Under the pieces are notes generated by a model that saw only the letters and a list, made by a program, of their open reading frames with translations, was not told where the DNA came from and did no database searches. From the NCBI RefSeq assembly GCF_007858285.1, contig NZ_VFIL01000020.1, positions 1 through 43,779 of the forward strand: a DNA stretch of 43,779 nt, written 5' to 3'. This DNA is from Pseudomonas brenneri (GTDB taxonomy: Bacteria; Pseudomonadota; Gammaproteobacteria; Pseudomonadales; Pseudomonadaceae). Positions 8,026-15,661 of the stretch are shown here, piece by piece (position 1 is the stretch's first letter; every line of letters starts with the position of its first letter). The position numbers and the translations under genes are program-made.

Positions 8026-8292
8026 TCAAGAGGGATTCTGCTGGCGAGCACGCCGAAATGCCCGGCGACTGAGTTTTCGCTGGATGGCAGCCTGAATGGG
8101 TTTGAGGCAGAAGCAAAACAGATAACCACCGAGAAACAACACCAGGTCGGGCCACGAATGGGCATCCTGTGCGGTGGTGGTGCCTTCCATGTACAGCCTG
8201 ATGCCGTATCCGATCGTCAAGAAGGGCAGGGCAATCAGCAGGGCGATTATCCAGGATTTATAGGTATAAGGCTGTTTGCGGGATCGCCTCAT
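8026..8292 (-). CDS. Small membrane protein, 88 aa, unknown function
   Basis: ATG at 8292 follows a GGAG ribosome site at good spacing, giving MRRSRKQPYTYKSWIIALLI. There are two hydrophobic segments: about 14-33 (WIIALLIALPFLTIGYGIRL) and about 48-66 (LVLFLGGYLFCFCL). The ends are strongly basic (RRSRK; RKLSRRAFRRARQQ), so both termini probably face the cytoplasm. The longer frame from 8310 adds six residues without a ribosome site. No family is recognised. Confidence 0.65.
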   Translation of the reverse strand: MRRSRKQPYTYKSWIIALLIALPFLTIGYGIRLYMEGTTTAQDAHSWPDLVLFLGGYLFCFCLKPIQAAIQRKLSRRAFRRARQQNPS

Positions 8293-8362
8293 CAACGCGC
8301 TCCGAGGCACTGTAAGGTTTTGTTACGTTCTTCAGGGGTTTGTCTGCTAAATGTCCAGCAAG

Positions 8363-8445
8363 TTCCGTGGGTGAACCTGCCTGTAGACGACAAGTGTCGG
8401 GCCTGGCGCGAGTGCTGCGCTGATCACGGAATACCGTAGACAGGC
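8363..8445. other. Interleaved inverted repeats between rsmE and the small membrane protein gene
   Basis: TTCCGTG (8363-8369) pairs with CACGGAA (8425-8431), and GCCTGT (8379-8384) with ACAGGC (8440-8445). The order is 1-2-1'-2', which would give a pseudoknot-like fold. The stretch is non-coding and about 60-140 bp downstream of rsmE. It may be a structured 3' region or a small RNA, or chance in GC-rich DNA. Confidence 0.25.
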
Positions 8446-8501
8446 CAAGGGGCTTTCGCCAGCCGTTACAGGGGACGAGCGGGCTGGCTACTGGGGATGC
8501 T

Positions 8502-8696
8502 TCAAGGTGTTTCGCGTTTATCCGGGGCAGTCAGGCCTGCCTGGATGCGCTGGTAAATCTCTTCGCGATGCACGGCAACATCTTTGGGAGCATTGATGCC
8601 GATTCGTACTTGCTGGCCGCTAACGCCCAGAATGGTGATCGTAATGTCATCACCGATATTTATGCTTTCACCGACTTTGCGGGTGAGTATCAGCAT
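8502..8696 (-). CDS. rsmE: Carbon storage regulator paralogue RsmE (CsrA family)
   Basis: A 64-residue RNA-binding translational repressor of the Gac/Rsm network. It binds GGA motifs around ribosome sites of target mRNAs and is sequestered by RsmX/Y/Z RNAs. The sequence starts [20 protein letters not shown] and contains the [13 protein letters not shown] signature with the conserved Arg near residue 44. The start [15 protein letters not shown] and the tail AGLTAPDK look like RsmE rather than RsmA, whose start is MLILTRRCAES. The start ATG at 8696 follows AAGGAG. GGA motifs in its own leader suggest self-control. Confidence 0.92.
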
Positions 8697-8700
8697 GGAC

Positions 8701-8710
8701 TTCTCCTTGA
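8701..8710 (-). promoter_or_regulatory. Rsm/Csr binding motif overlapping the rsmE ribosome site
   Basis: On the minus strand the bases TCAAGGAGAA match nine of ten positions of the Rsm consensus (A/U)CANGGANG(U/A) and include the AAGGAG ribosome site of rsmE. RsmA or RsmE bound here would block initiation. Confidence 0.55.
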
Positions 8711-8774
8711 TTGCTTTGAAGGACGCATGTTTCTAACAGGGCGGATGTCGGTTACGTGTAGCTTACTGTGAAGC

Positions 8775-8784
8775 GCTTCCCTGT
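8775..8784 (-). promoter_or_regulatory. Second upstream Rsm/Csr-type motif in the rsmE leader
   Basis: ACAGGGAAGC on the minus strand matches nine of ten consensus positions and lies about 80 bases before the rsmE start. It helps only if the transcript begins upstream of it, which cannot be told from sequence. Confidence 0.35.
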
Positions 8785-8944
8785 GGCTGCCTCTTTTAGG
8801 ACGCATGGAGGCGGCATTAATTCCCATGGCGCCATCATACAGGTCTGGGAAACATCCTTCGCAATGTTTAAGCCAACGTTTATGACGGCCAGAATAGACA
8901 GTGAATGATAAAGTTGCCTCTTTGATCCTTAAAGGGGCAGGGCA

Positions 8945-9319
8945 GTGCGTAAAGTAGCGATGGCAATTGTGGTATTGGCATTGGCCGGATGCGGTGACGG
9001 GCCCAATCTCGATACCCCCCGAGACAAGGCTGAAGCCGCCAAGGCCCAGGCCCCTGCGGTTGCCTCTGTGCAGTGGGATGTCCTGGTGCGTTCGCCCGAC
9101 AACAAATTGCAGGCGCTGACCGACCTGACCGCCTGGCTGCTGGAAAACGGCTTCCCGTTCTATCTGGCCAAGGAAGACGGCAAGGACCTGGTGCTGTTGG
9201 GGCCGTTCGCCAGCAAGGCCGAGGCCGAGGCGAAACAGACCCAATTGCAGGAAAGGCTGGTGAAAAAGAAGAAAACCGACGCCGAGTCGCTGGTGATCGA
9301 GCACAAGGCCAGCCAGTAA
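8945..9319 (+). CDS. Lipoprotein with SPOR-like C-terminal domain
   Basis: A 124-residue envelope lipoprotein starting with GTG at 8945 after a GGGGCAGG stretch. The signal MRKVAMAIVVLALAGCG has a clear lipobox with Cys16. An Ala/Lys-rich linker (DKAEAAKAQAPAVAS) follows. The C-terminal 80 residues have a SPOR-like pattern: WLLENGFPFYLAKED, then VLLGPFASKAEAEAKQTQL. SPOR domains bind denuded peptidoglycan at division sites. The match is by pattern only, so septal localisation is inference. It is divergent from rsmE and followed by a bidirectional terminator shared with endA. Confidence 0.75.
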   Translation: MRKVAMAIVVLALAGCGDGPNLDTPRDKAEAAKAQAPAVASVQWDVLVRSPDNKLQALTDLTAWLLENGFPFYLAKEDGKDLVLLGPFASKAEAEAKQTQLQERLVKKKKTDAESLVIEHKASQ

Positions 9320-9329
9320 GGCGCGACTC

Positions 9330-9351
9330 AGCGGGATCTACGGATCCCGCT
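9330..9351. terminator. Bidirectional hairpin between the SPOR-like lipoprotein gene and endA
   Basis: A perfect nine-base-pair stem AGCGGGATC / GATCCCGCT with loop TACG lies between two convergent stop codons. No long T run follows on either side, but position and symmetry indicate shared transcription termination. Confidence 0.6.
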
Positions 9352-9356
9352 CGTCA

Positions 9357-10046
9357 TCATCCGCAGGCCTTCAGGTTCACCGGGCCGACGAACTCATTGC
9401 CACGCCCCATCACGCAGGCCACGGTCTGATTGCGCTGGCGTTCCCAGGGTTGCACGGGGTAGGTCCGATTCCAGGCTTCATACAGTTGGCGGTCCTGTTT
9501 CGACAGGCGCAGGCCGTATTGTTTACTCATGTAGAAGTAAGTCCGGGCAATCATGCCGCGGATGGACGGCCTGGGCATGACCTTCTTGGCCTTGAAGTCC
9601 ACCTGAGTCAGGCATGAACCATATTGCCCGCTCTGCGCCGGCAACCAACCAAAACTGAAGTTGTTGCGGTCGCCATTGACCTCGCCAATGCTCGGCACCA
9701 GGTTGTGTAGGTCAGCCTCGGCGCGCTTGAAAACGTTATCGGTGCGTGTGCAGTTCTTGCGCCCGCCGTCTTGCCAGCACTGGCGTTGATGGCCGATCTG
9801 CCATGCCGGCACAATATGCTCCCATTCGATGCGCGCCGCCCGGTTGGCGTTTTTACGTGGGATGTAGCCACAGGCCTTCAGGTCTACCCGGTTACCCGTG
9901 TATTTGCAGCCACAATAGAACTCCGTGGATTGCGGGGCGTAAAGTTTCCAGGCGATTTTCTTGGCTTCACTGAAGGTACGTGGGGCTTGGGCGTGGGCGG
10001 CGGTTGCAAACAAAACACAGAGTAGGGCGATAAAACGGACACTCAT
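9357..10046 (-). CDS. endA: Endonuclease I (periplasmic/secreted DNase)
   Basis: A 229-residue exported nuclease of the EndA/Vvn family, which cuts DNA non-specifically. ATG at 10046 follows GGAAG; the signal peptide is MSVRFIALLCVLFATAAHAQ. The beta-beta-metal active site is seen as IEWEHIVPAWQ with the catalytic His, followed by DLHNLVPSIGEVNGDRNN carrying the Mg-binding Asn. Eight cysteines are spread through the mature chain (YCGC, KACG, QCWQ, KNCTR, SCLTQ, ACVMG, KACG), giving disulfides as expected for an exported protein. The gene starts four bases after the stop of the DUF1654 gene, so the two are co-transcribed. Confidence 0.92.
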   Translation of the reverse strand: MSVRFIALLCVLFATAAHAQAPRTFSEAKKIAWKLYAPQSTEFYCGCKYTGNRVDLKACGYIPRKNANRAARIEWEHIVPAWQIGHQRQCWQDGGRKNCTRTDNVFKRAEADLHNLVPSIGEVNGDRNNFSFGWLPAQSGQYGSCLTQVDFKAKKVMPRPSIRGMIARTYFYMSKQYGLRLSKQDRQLYEAWNRTYPVQPWERQRNQTVACVMGRGNEFVGPVNLKACG

Positions 10047-10050
10047 TGAC

Positions 10051-10302
10051 TCAATCTTCCTTCGGTACGACCCAGAAAATCTGCACGCCACCATCATCGC
10101 GATAGGCAAGGGTGACGTTGTCGTTTTCTGCGATTTCCTCCAGTAGGCGTGCCCAGTCGTCTTCGGGTTCTTCGGGCAGGCGAAAAATCAACGCAGCCTT
10201 GTTTTTTTGGGCGTTGGTGGAATTGATGACTTTTTGCACACGGATCGCCAGGCGTTGGTAGGCGTCGGGAGGTGTCGGTGTTGTAGAGGAGGGCTTGGCC
10301 AC
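10051..10302 (-). CDS. DUF1654 family protein, 83 aa
   Basis: A small cytoplasmic protein typical of Pseudomonas. The likely start is GTG at 10302 (AAGGA seven bases before), giving VAKPSSTTPTPPDAYQRLAI; an ATG at 10332 would add ten residues without a ribosome site. The core has a basic helix (RVQKVINSTNAQKNKAA), the acidic stretch LPEEPEDDWARLLEEIAEND, and VTLAYRDDGGVQIFW. This pattern matches DUF1654, a family of unknown function sometimes found near DNA-metabolism or phage genes. Here it precedes endA with a four-base gap, so a shared role in DNA handling is possible but unproven. Confidence 0.65.
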   Translation of the reverse strand: MAKPSSTTPTPPDAYQRLAIRVQKVINSTNAQKNKAALIFRLPEEPEDDWARLLEEIAENDNVTLAYRDDGGVQIFWVVPKED

Positions 10303-10424
10303 GGAGGAGTCCTTAGTTAGCTGTACGAACATACAGTATTTAACTGTGAAGAAATTCGCAACTGCTTAAAATCCAAGAAGTCTGTGTGACAACGGTTACG
10401 CGGACTGGTGTACGGCGAGGATTT

Positions 10425-10490
10425 TGTAGGAGCCGGCTTGCCGGCGATGGCGTCCCTGAGATCGCCATCGTCGGCAAGCCGGCTCCTACA
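10425..10490. repeat. REP doublet (inverted pair) downstream of ansB
   Basis: Arms of about 29 bp, each starting TGTAGGAGCCGGCTTGCCG from its outer end, face each other around a short centre with one or two mismatches. This is a classic Pseudomonas intergenic REP pair. It sits 17 bp after the ansB stop (in transcription order) and can act as a mRNA-stabilising or terminating hairpin. Confidence 0.85.
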
Positions 10491-10507
10491 AGGGTTGTAT
10501 CAGTGAC

Positions 10508-11596
10508 TCAGTATTCCCAGAAGATGCGCTGCAGTTCCTTGCTGTCCTGGGTCTTGGTCAGGGCGACCATGGCCAGGATGCGGGCTTTCTGCGGGTTCAG
10601 GTCATGGGCCACGACCCAGTCGTATTTGTCGTCAGGCTGTTCGGCATTGCGCAGAACGAAACCGCCGGCATTGACGTGGGAAGAGCGAATAATCTGTACA
10701 CCTTCCTTGCGCAGTTCTTGCAGCGCAGGCACTACCTTGGCCGGTACCGAGCCGTTGCCAGTGCCGGCATGGATGATGGCTTTGGCGCCAGCCTGGGCGA
10801 GGGCTTTGTAGGCAGTGTCGCTGACGTTGCCATAGCCGTAGGCAATTTCAACGTCCGGCAGGCTCTTGATGTTCTTGATGTCGAACTCCGAGCTCATGGT
10901 GTGGCGCTTGGCCGGCTGGCGGAACCAGTAGGACTTGCCTTCTACGACCATGCCCAGTGGGCCCCAGGCGCTTTTGAAGGCTTCGGTCTTGATGTTGATC
11001 ATCTTGCTCACGTCGCGACCCGACTGGATCTCGTCGTTCATGGTTACCAGTACGCCCTTGCCGCGTGCGTCTTTGCTACCGGCAACGGCTACGGCGTTGT
11101 ACAGGTTAAGCATGCCATCGGCCGACATGGCCGTGCCCGGGCGCATGGAGCCCACGACTACGATTGGCTTGTCGGTCTTTTCCACCAGGTTGAGGAAGTA
11201 GGCGGTTTCTTCGAGGGTGTCGGTGCCGTGGGTGATCACGATGCCATCCACGTCCTTGCTGTCGGCCAGTTCCGCGACACGACGACCCAGTTGCAGCAGG
11301 TTGTCGTTGGTGATGCTTTCGGAAGCAATCTGCATCACTTGCTCGCCACGCACATTGGCGATCTGGCTGAGCTCGGGAATGCCGGCGATCAGTTGTTCGA
11401 TACCGACCTTGGCGGCCTGGTAGGTGGCGCTGTTGGCGGCGCTGGCGCCAGCGCCGGCAATGGTGCCGCCAGTGGCCAGGACGACCACGTTGGACAGTTT
11501 GGTCTTGGATTCAACTTCCTTGGCCTGGGCGGCAACCGGGAAGAGCAGCAGCAGGGCTAAAGCGCCCGGAACAAAGTTCTTGAGTGCAGATTTCAT
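10508..11596 (-). CDS. ansB: Periplasmic glutaminase-asparaginase
   Basis: A type II asparaginase that deaminates Gln and Asn to Glu and Asp in the periplasm. It has 362 residues from ATG at 11596 (after GAGAG). The signal peptide ends PVAAQA, so mature numbering starts at Lys26. The nucleophile Thr45 (Thr20 of the mature enzyme) is in VVLATGGTIAGAG. The second active-site element is IVITHGTDTLEETAYFLNL, with the Thr-Asp pair; the catalytic Lys lies in VLVTMNDEIQSGR or close by. The C-terminal domain is family-typical (IHAGTGNGSVPAKVVPALQE). It is a single-gene unit with a REP pair downstream and an Anr/FNR-like box upstream. Confidence 0.95.
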   Translation of the reverse strand: MKSALKNFVPGALALLLLFPVAAQAKEVESKTKLSNVVVLATGGTIAGAGASAANSATYQAAKVGIEQLIAGIPELSQIANVRGEQVMQIASESITNDNLLQLGRRVAELADSKDVDGIVITHGTDTLEETAYFLNLVEKTDKPIVVVGSMRPGTAMSADGMLNLYNAVAVAGSKDARGKGVLVTMNDEIQSGRDVSKMINIKTEAFKSAWGPLGMVVEGKSYWFRQPAKRHTMSSEFDIKNIKSLPDVEIAYGYGNVSDTAYKALAQAGAKAIIHAGTGNGSVPAKVVPALQELRKEGVQIIRSSHVNAGGFVLRNAEQPDDKYDWVVAHDLNPQKARILAMVALTKTQDSKELQRIFWEY

Positions 11597-11733
11597 TATT
11601 TTTCTCTCTAGTTTTGATGAGTGCGTGTGCAGGTTCATCCAGAACACCCCGGGCTGCGCTGAGCGCCACAAGGTGCTGATTAAGAGCAGGATTTGTACCA
11701 GCGGGATTTTGTTTTGGGTTTGATTTTAACTTG

Positions 11734-11747
11734 TTGATTTAAATCAA
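11734..11747. promoter_or_regulatory. Anr/FNR-type box upstream of ansB
   Basis: TTGATTTAAATCAA is an exact match to the consensus TTGAT-N4-ATCAA. It is centred about 145 bp before the ansB start codon. In E. coli ansB is FNR-activated, so oxygen-dependent control by Anr is plausible here. Confidence 0.65.
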
Positions 11748-11983
11748 TTTTATATCGATGTTCGATTTGTCGGCTTCAGCGCGTGTCCGAGTTTCCGAAC
11801 GCTGGAGGCTTTGGCGTTCGGTTGTCCGAAAATAGTGCTGGAAAAATCAGGATGTACCTCCTGAAATGTTCCTGTGCAGCTGTCGTTTTAGATAACGATC
11901 ACCCGGCCCGGATGTTTAGCCACGAGGTCATCGGGCTGTAGGGCCGGAAGTAGAGCCGGCGAGGAAAAAGACTTTTTCTTTCG

Positions 11984-12012
11984 TTGACAAAATTCGGCAG
12001 CCTTCGCATAGT
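11984..12012 (+). promoter_or_regulatory. Sigma-70 promoter of the ribose operon
   Basis: A perfect TTGACA (-35, 11984-11989) is followed after 17 bp by CATAGT (-10, 12007-12012, four of six matches). The predicted start near 12019 lies at the edge of the RbsR-type operator. Confidence 0.65.
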
Positions 12013-12020
12013 TTGTTAAG

Positions 12021-12034
12021 CGCAAACGTTTGCG
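12021..12034. promoter_or_regulatory. RbsR/LacI-type operator
   Basis: CGCAAACGTTTGCG is a perfect 14-bp palindrome with the central CG of LacI/GalR-family operators and resembles the E. coli RbsR site. It sits just downstream of the predicted transcription start, so bound RbsR would block the promoter. Confidence 0.75.
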
Positions 12035-12112
12035 AGATGTTTCACGAGCACTCCGTGAGTGACGTGAAGGTGCAGACATTGCTCACAATAATCATAAGAT
12101 CGGAGTGAACCC

Positions 12113-13072
12113 ATGAAGCTGCCATTTGCTGGACGTCTTCTTGCTATCGCTGTGCTGGCTGCCGCATCCGCTGCCCTGCCTCTGTCCTCTGCATTCGCTG
12201 ACGACACCGCCGCCAAGCCCAAGGTCGGCCTGGTGATGAAATCCCTGGCCAATGAGTTTTTTGTCACCATGCAAGACGGTGCCAAGGACTATCAGAAAGC
12301 CCATGCCGCTGATTTCGACATGATCACCAACGGGATCAAGAACGAAACCGATACCTCTGCCCAGATTGATATCGTCAACCAGATGATTCTCGCCAAAGTT
12401 AACGCAATCGTCATCGCGCCTGCCGACTCCAAGGCCTTGGTCAACGTGCTGAAGAAAGCCTCCGACGCCGGGATCAAGGTGGTCAACATTGATAACCGTC
12501 TCGACCCCGAGGTGCTGAAAAGCAAAAACCTCGAAGTTCCCTTTGTAGGGCCTGATAACCGCAAGGGCTCACGCCTGGTCGGTGAGTACCTGGCCAAGCA
12601 ACTGGCAAGCGGCGACAAGGTAGGCATTATCGAAGGTGTGCCGACCACCACCAACGCCCAGCAACGCACCGCCGGGTTCAAGGACGCGATGGATGCGGCC
12701 GGGATGAAGATTGTTTCCACCCAGTCCGGCAACTGGGAAATCGACCAGGGCAACAAGGTGGCGGCTGCCATGTTGAGCGAATACCCGGACCTCAAGGCGC
12801 TGCTGGCTGGTAACGACAATATGGCCCTGGGCGCCGTTTCTGCGGTGCGTGCGGCGGGCAAGGCCGGCAAGGTCCAGGTCGTGGGCTATGACAACATCGC
12901 CGCCATCAAGCCGATGCTGCAGGACGGTCGCATCCTGGCCACCGCCGACCAGGCGGCGGCACAGCAAGCGGTGTTTGGCATCCAGAATGCGCTGAAACTG
13001 GTCAAGGGCGAAAAAGTCGAGGCCGTGGACGGCGTGATCGAAACGCCCGTAGCGCTGGTCCTCAAGCAGTAA
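12113..13072 (+). CDS. rbsB: Ribose ABC transporter, periplasmic binding protein
   Basis: A 319-residue periplasmic sugar-binding protein that delivers D-ribose to RbsAC. ATG at 12113 follows CGGAG. The signal peptide runs to about residue 30 (LPLSSAFA, then DDTAAKPKVG). The family pattern is clear: KVGLVMKSLANEFFVTMQDG at the N-lobe, IVIAPADSKALV, VNIDNRLDPEVL, and the hinge/ligand residues in LLAGNDNMALGAVSAVRAAG and VVGYDNIAAIKPML. It is the first and probably most highly expressed gene of the operon; a GC-rich hairpin follows it. Confidence 0.95.
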   Translation: MKLPFAGRLLAIAVLAAASAALPLSSAFADDTAAKPKVGLVMKSLANEFFVTMQDGAKDYQKAHAADFDMITNGIKNETDTSAQIDIVNQMILAKVNAIVIAPADSKALVNVLKKASDAGIKVVNIDNRLDPEVLKSKNLEVPFVGPDNRKGSRLVGEYLAKQLASGDKVGIIEGVPTTTNAQQRTAGFKDAMDAAGMKIVSTQSGNWEIDQGNKVAAAMLSEYPDLKALLAGNDNMALGAVSAVRAAGKAGKVQVVGYDNIAAIKPMLQDGRILATADQAAAQQAVFGIQNALKLVKGEKVEAVDGVIETPVALVLKQ

Positions 13073-13091
13073 TCCCTGATTGCGCAGCACC

Positions 13092-13116
13092 GCGCCCGTT
13101 CGGACTGAGCGGGCGC
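13092..13116 (+). other. Hairpin between rbsB and rbsA
   Basis: GCGCCCG (13092-13098) and CGGGCGC (13110-13116) can form a strong stem in the 58-bp gap. Such hairpins after binding-protein genes often slow 3' decay of the upstream message or partly terminate, giving more binding protein than permease. Confidence 0.5.
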
Positions 13117-13130
13117 CTGGAGATTTTCCT

Positions 13131-14684
13131 ATGTCATCTTCCGCACCGACCCCTGTCCTCTCGGTCAGCGGTATCGGTAAGACCTATGCCCAGCCCGTCC
13201 TGTCTGACATCACCCTGACGCTCAATCGCGGCGAGGTGTTGGCACTGACGGGTGAGAACGGCGCGGGCAAAAGCACCCTGTCGAAGATTATCGGTGGCCT
13301 GGTGACACCGACCACTGGCCACATGCAGTTCAATGGCCAGGACTATGCCCCGGCCAGCCGGACCCAGGCGGAAAAGCTGGGGATCCGCATGGTGATGCAG
13401 GAACTCAACCTCCTGCCGACCCTGACGGTGGCCGAAAACCTGTTCCTCGATAACCTGCCCAGTCGCGGTGGCTGGATCAGCCGCAAACAACTGCGCAAGG
13501 CTGCGATCGAGGCCATGGCACAAGTGGGCCTGGATGCCATCGACCCGGATACCCTGGTCGGCAGCCTGGGCATCGGCCATCAACAGATGGTCGAGATTGC
13601 CCGCAACCTGATTGGCGACTGCCACGTGCTGATCCTCGACGAGCCGACGGCGATGCTGACCGCCCGTGAAGTCGAGATGCTGTTTGAACAAATCACCCGC
13701 CTGCAGGCCCGGGGCGTGGCGATTATTTACATTTCCCATCGGCTCGAAGAGCTGGCACGGGTGGCCCAGCGTATTGCGGTGCTGCGTGACGGCCAGTTGG
13801 TATGTGTCGAGCCGATGGCCAACTACAACAGCGAGCAACTGGTCACGTTGATGGTCGGTCGTGAGCTGGGCGAGCACATCGACCTCGGCCCGCGCACCAT
13901 CGGCGCGCCCGCATTGACGGTCACCGGCCTGAGCCGCTCGGACAAGGTTCGCGATGTTTCCTTTGAAGTGCGTGCCGGTGAAATCTACGGCATTTCGGGA
14001 TTGATCGGTGCCGGCCGCACCGAGTTGTTGCGCCTGATCTTCGGTGCCGACCTGGCTGACAGTGGCACGGTAGCCCTTGGCTCGCCGGCGCGTGTGGTGA
14101 GCATTCGCTCGCCGGTGGATGCAGTGGGCCATGGCATTGCGCTGATTACCGAGGATCGCAAGGGCGAGGGGCTGCTACTCAGCCAATCGATCAGCGCCAA
14201 CACGGCGCTGGGCAATATGGCGAAGGTGTCCAGCGCCGGCCTGGTCAACGGACGTGATGAAGCGGCGCTGGCCAGGCGGCAGATTGACGCCATGCGTATC
14301 CGCAGCTCCAGCCCGGCGCAGTTGGTGTCCGAGCTGTCGGGCGGTAACCAGCAGAAAGTGGTGATCGGCCGCTGGCTGGAGCGCGATTGCGCGGTGATGC
14401 TGTTTGATGAGCCGACCCGTGGCATCGACGTCGGCGCCAAGTTCGATATCTATGCGTTGCTCGGTGAATTGACCCGCCAGGGCAAGGCGCTGGTGGTGGT
14501 TTCCAGCGACCTGCGCGAGCTGATGCTGATCTGCGACCGCATCGGCGTACTGTCTGCCGGACGCTTGATCGAAACCTTCGAGCGTGACCGCTGGACCCAG
14601 GACGAATTGCTTGCCGCCGCGTTTGCCGGCTATCAGAAACGTGATGCGCTGCTCAACGAGGCAGCGCCTAGGACAACCCCATGA
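13131..14684 (+). CDS. rbsA: Ribose ABC transporter, duplicated ATPase
   Basis: A 517-residue sugar-type ATPase with two nucleotide-binding domains in one chain; it powers ribose import with RbsC. ATG at 13131 has GGAG upstream; a longer frame from 13080 lacks a site. Domain 1 has Walker A GENGAGKST near residue 41, Walker B HVLILDEPTAML and a degenerate signature (SLGIGHQQ). Domain 2 has the altered Walker A GLIGAGRTELLRLIFG, signature LSGGNQQKVVIGRWL and Walker B VMLFDEPTRGIDVG. The degenerate second Walker A is normal for RbsA. The stop overlaps the rbsC start (ATGA). Confidence 0.95.
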   Translation: MSSSAPTPVLSVSGIGKTYAQPVLSDITLTLNRGEVLALTGENGAGKSTLSKIIGGLVTPTTGHMQFNGQDYAPASRTQAEKLGIRMVMQELNLLPTLTVAENLFLDNLPSRGGWISRKQLRKAAIEAMAQVGLDAIDPDTLVGSLGIGHQQMVEIARNLIGDCHVLILDEPTAMLTAREVEMLFEQITRLQARGVAIIYISHRLEELARVAQRIAVLRDGQLVCVEPMANYNSEQLVTLMVGRELGEHIDLGPRTIGAPALTVTGLSRSDKVRDVSFEVRAGEIYGISGLIGAGRTELLRLIFGADLADSGTVALGSPARVVSIRSPVDAVGHGIALITEDRKGEGLLLSQSISANTALGNMAKVSSAGLVNGRDEAALARRQIDAMRIRSSSPAQLVSELSGGNQQKVVIGRWLERDCAVMLFDEPTRGIDVGAKFDIYALLGELTRQGKALVVVSSDLRELMLICDRIGVLSAGRLIETFERDRWTQDELLAAAFAGYQKRDALLNEAAPRTTP

Positions 14685-15658
14685 AAACAGCTACTCCAAT
14701 CGCAAAAGCCGGCGGCAATTTCTACGGCCTGGGTACTTACCTGGGCCTGGCAGGCGCCTTGATGGCGATGATTGCGCTGTTCTCGGCCTTGAGCAGTCAC
14801 TTTTGGTCCTATGACACCTTCAGCACCATCGCCAACCAGATTCCCGACCTGATGGTGCTGGCGGTGGGCATGACCTTCATCCTGATCATCGGCGGCATTG
14901 ACCTGTCGGTAGGCTCGGTATTGGCCCTGGCAGCATCGGCGGTCAGTGTGGCGATCCTGGGCTGGGGCTGGAGCGTAATCCCCGCAGCGTTGCTGGGCAT
15001 GGGCTGCGCGGCATTGGCCGGGACCATTACCGGTTCCATCACCGTGGCCTGGCGTATTCCGTCGTTCATCGTATCCCTCGGCGTGCTGGAAATGGCCCGT
15101 GGCGCGGCCTACCAGATGACAGGCTCGCGCACCGCCTATATCGGCGACTCCTTCGCCTGGCTGTCCAACCCAGTGGCGTTTGGCATCTCGCCATCGTTCA
15201 TCATCGCGCTGCTGGTGATTATCGTTGCCCAGGCGGTCCTGACGCGCACGGTGTTCGGTCGCTACCTGATTGGCATCGGCACCAACGAAGAAGCGGTGCG
15301 CCTGGCGGGAATCAATCCAAAACCCTACAAAATCCTGGTGTTCAGCCTGATGGGGCTGTTGGCCGGGGTGGCGGCACTGTTCCAGATTTCCCGCCTGGAA
15401 GCGGCCGATCCGAATGCCGGTTCCGGCCTGGAGTTGCAGGTGATTGCCGCGGTGGTGATCGGTGGCACCAGCCTGATGGGCGGGCGTGGCTCGGTGATCA
15501 GCACGTTCTTCGGGGTGCTGATCATTTCCGTACTGGCGGCCGGCCTGGCGCAGATCGGTGCGACCGAGCCGACCAAACGCATCATTACCGGCGCCGTTAT
15601 CGTGATTGCAGTGGTGCTGGACACCTACCGCAGTCAGCGCGCCAGCCGGCGGGGCTAA
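14681..15658 (+). CDS. rbsC: Ribose ABC transporter permease
   Basis: A 325-residue inner-membrane permease of the BPD_transp_2/RbsC family, with eight to ten hydrophobic segments. Diagnostic stretches are LAVGMTFILIIGGIDLSVGS near residue 60, IPSFIVSLGVLEMARGAAYQ and the cytoplasmic ATPase-contact loop GTNEEAVRLAGINPKPYKI, followed by GLEVIAAVVIGGTSLMGGRG-like sequence near residues 250-270. It overlaps rbsA by four bases and is followed three bases later by rbsR. Confidence 0.95.
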   Translation: MKTATPIAKAGGNFYGLGTYLGLAGALMAMIALFSALSSHFWSYDTFSTIANQIPDLMVLAVGMTFILIIGGIDLSVGSVLALAASAVSVAILGWGWSVIPAALLGMGCAALAGTITGSITVAWRIPSFIVSLGVLEMARGAAYQMTGSRTAYIGDSFAWLSNPVAFGISPSFIIALLVIIVAQAVLTRTVFGRYLIGIGTNEEAVRLAGINPKPYKILVFSLMGLLAGVAALFQISRLEAADPNAGSGLELQVIAAVVIGGTSLMGGRGSVISTFFGVLIISVLAAGLAQIGATEPTKRIITGAVIVIAVVLDTYRSQRASRRG

Positions 15659-15661
15659 GAC

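Larger units (their letters stand above)
11597..12112. other. Divergent regulatory region between ansB and rbsB
   Basis: No gene is seen in these 515 bp. They hold the ansB 5' region with an Anr-like box (11734-11747) and a hairpin CCGAACGC / GCGTTCGG (11795-11802 with 11814-11821). The last 130 bp hold the ribose promoter and operator. GTCCGA flanks the hairpin on both sides as a direct repeat. Confidence 0.6.
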
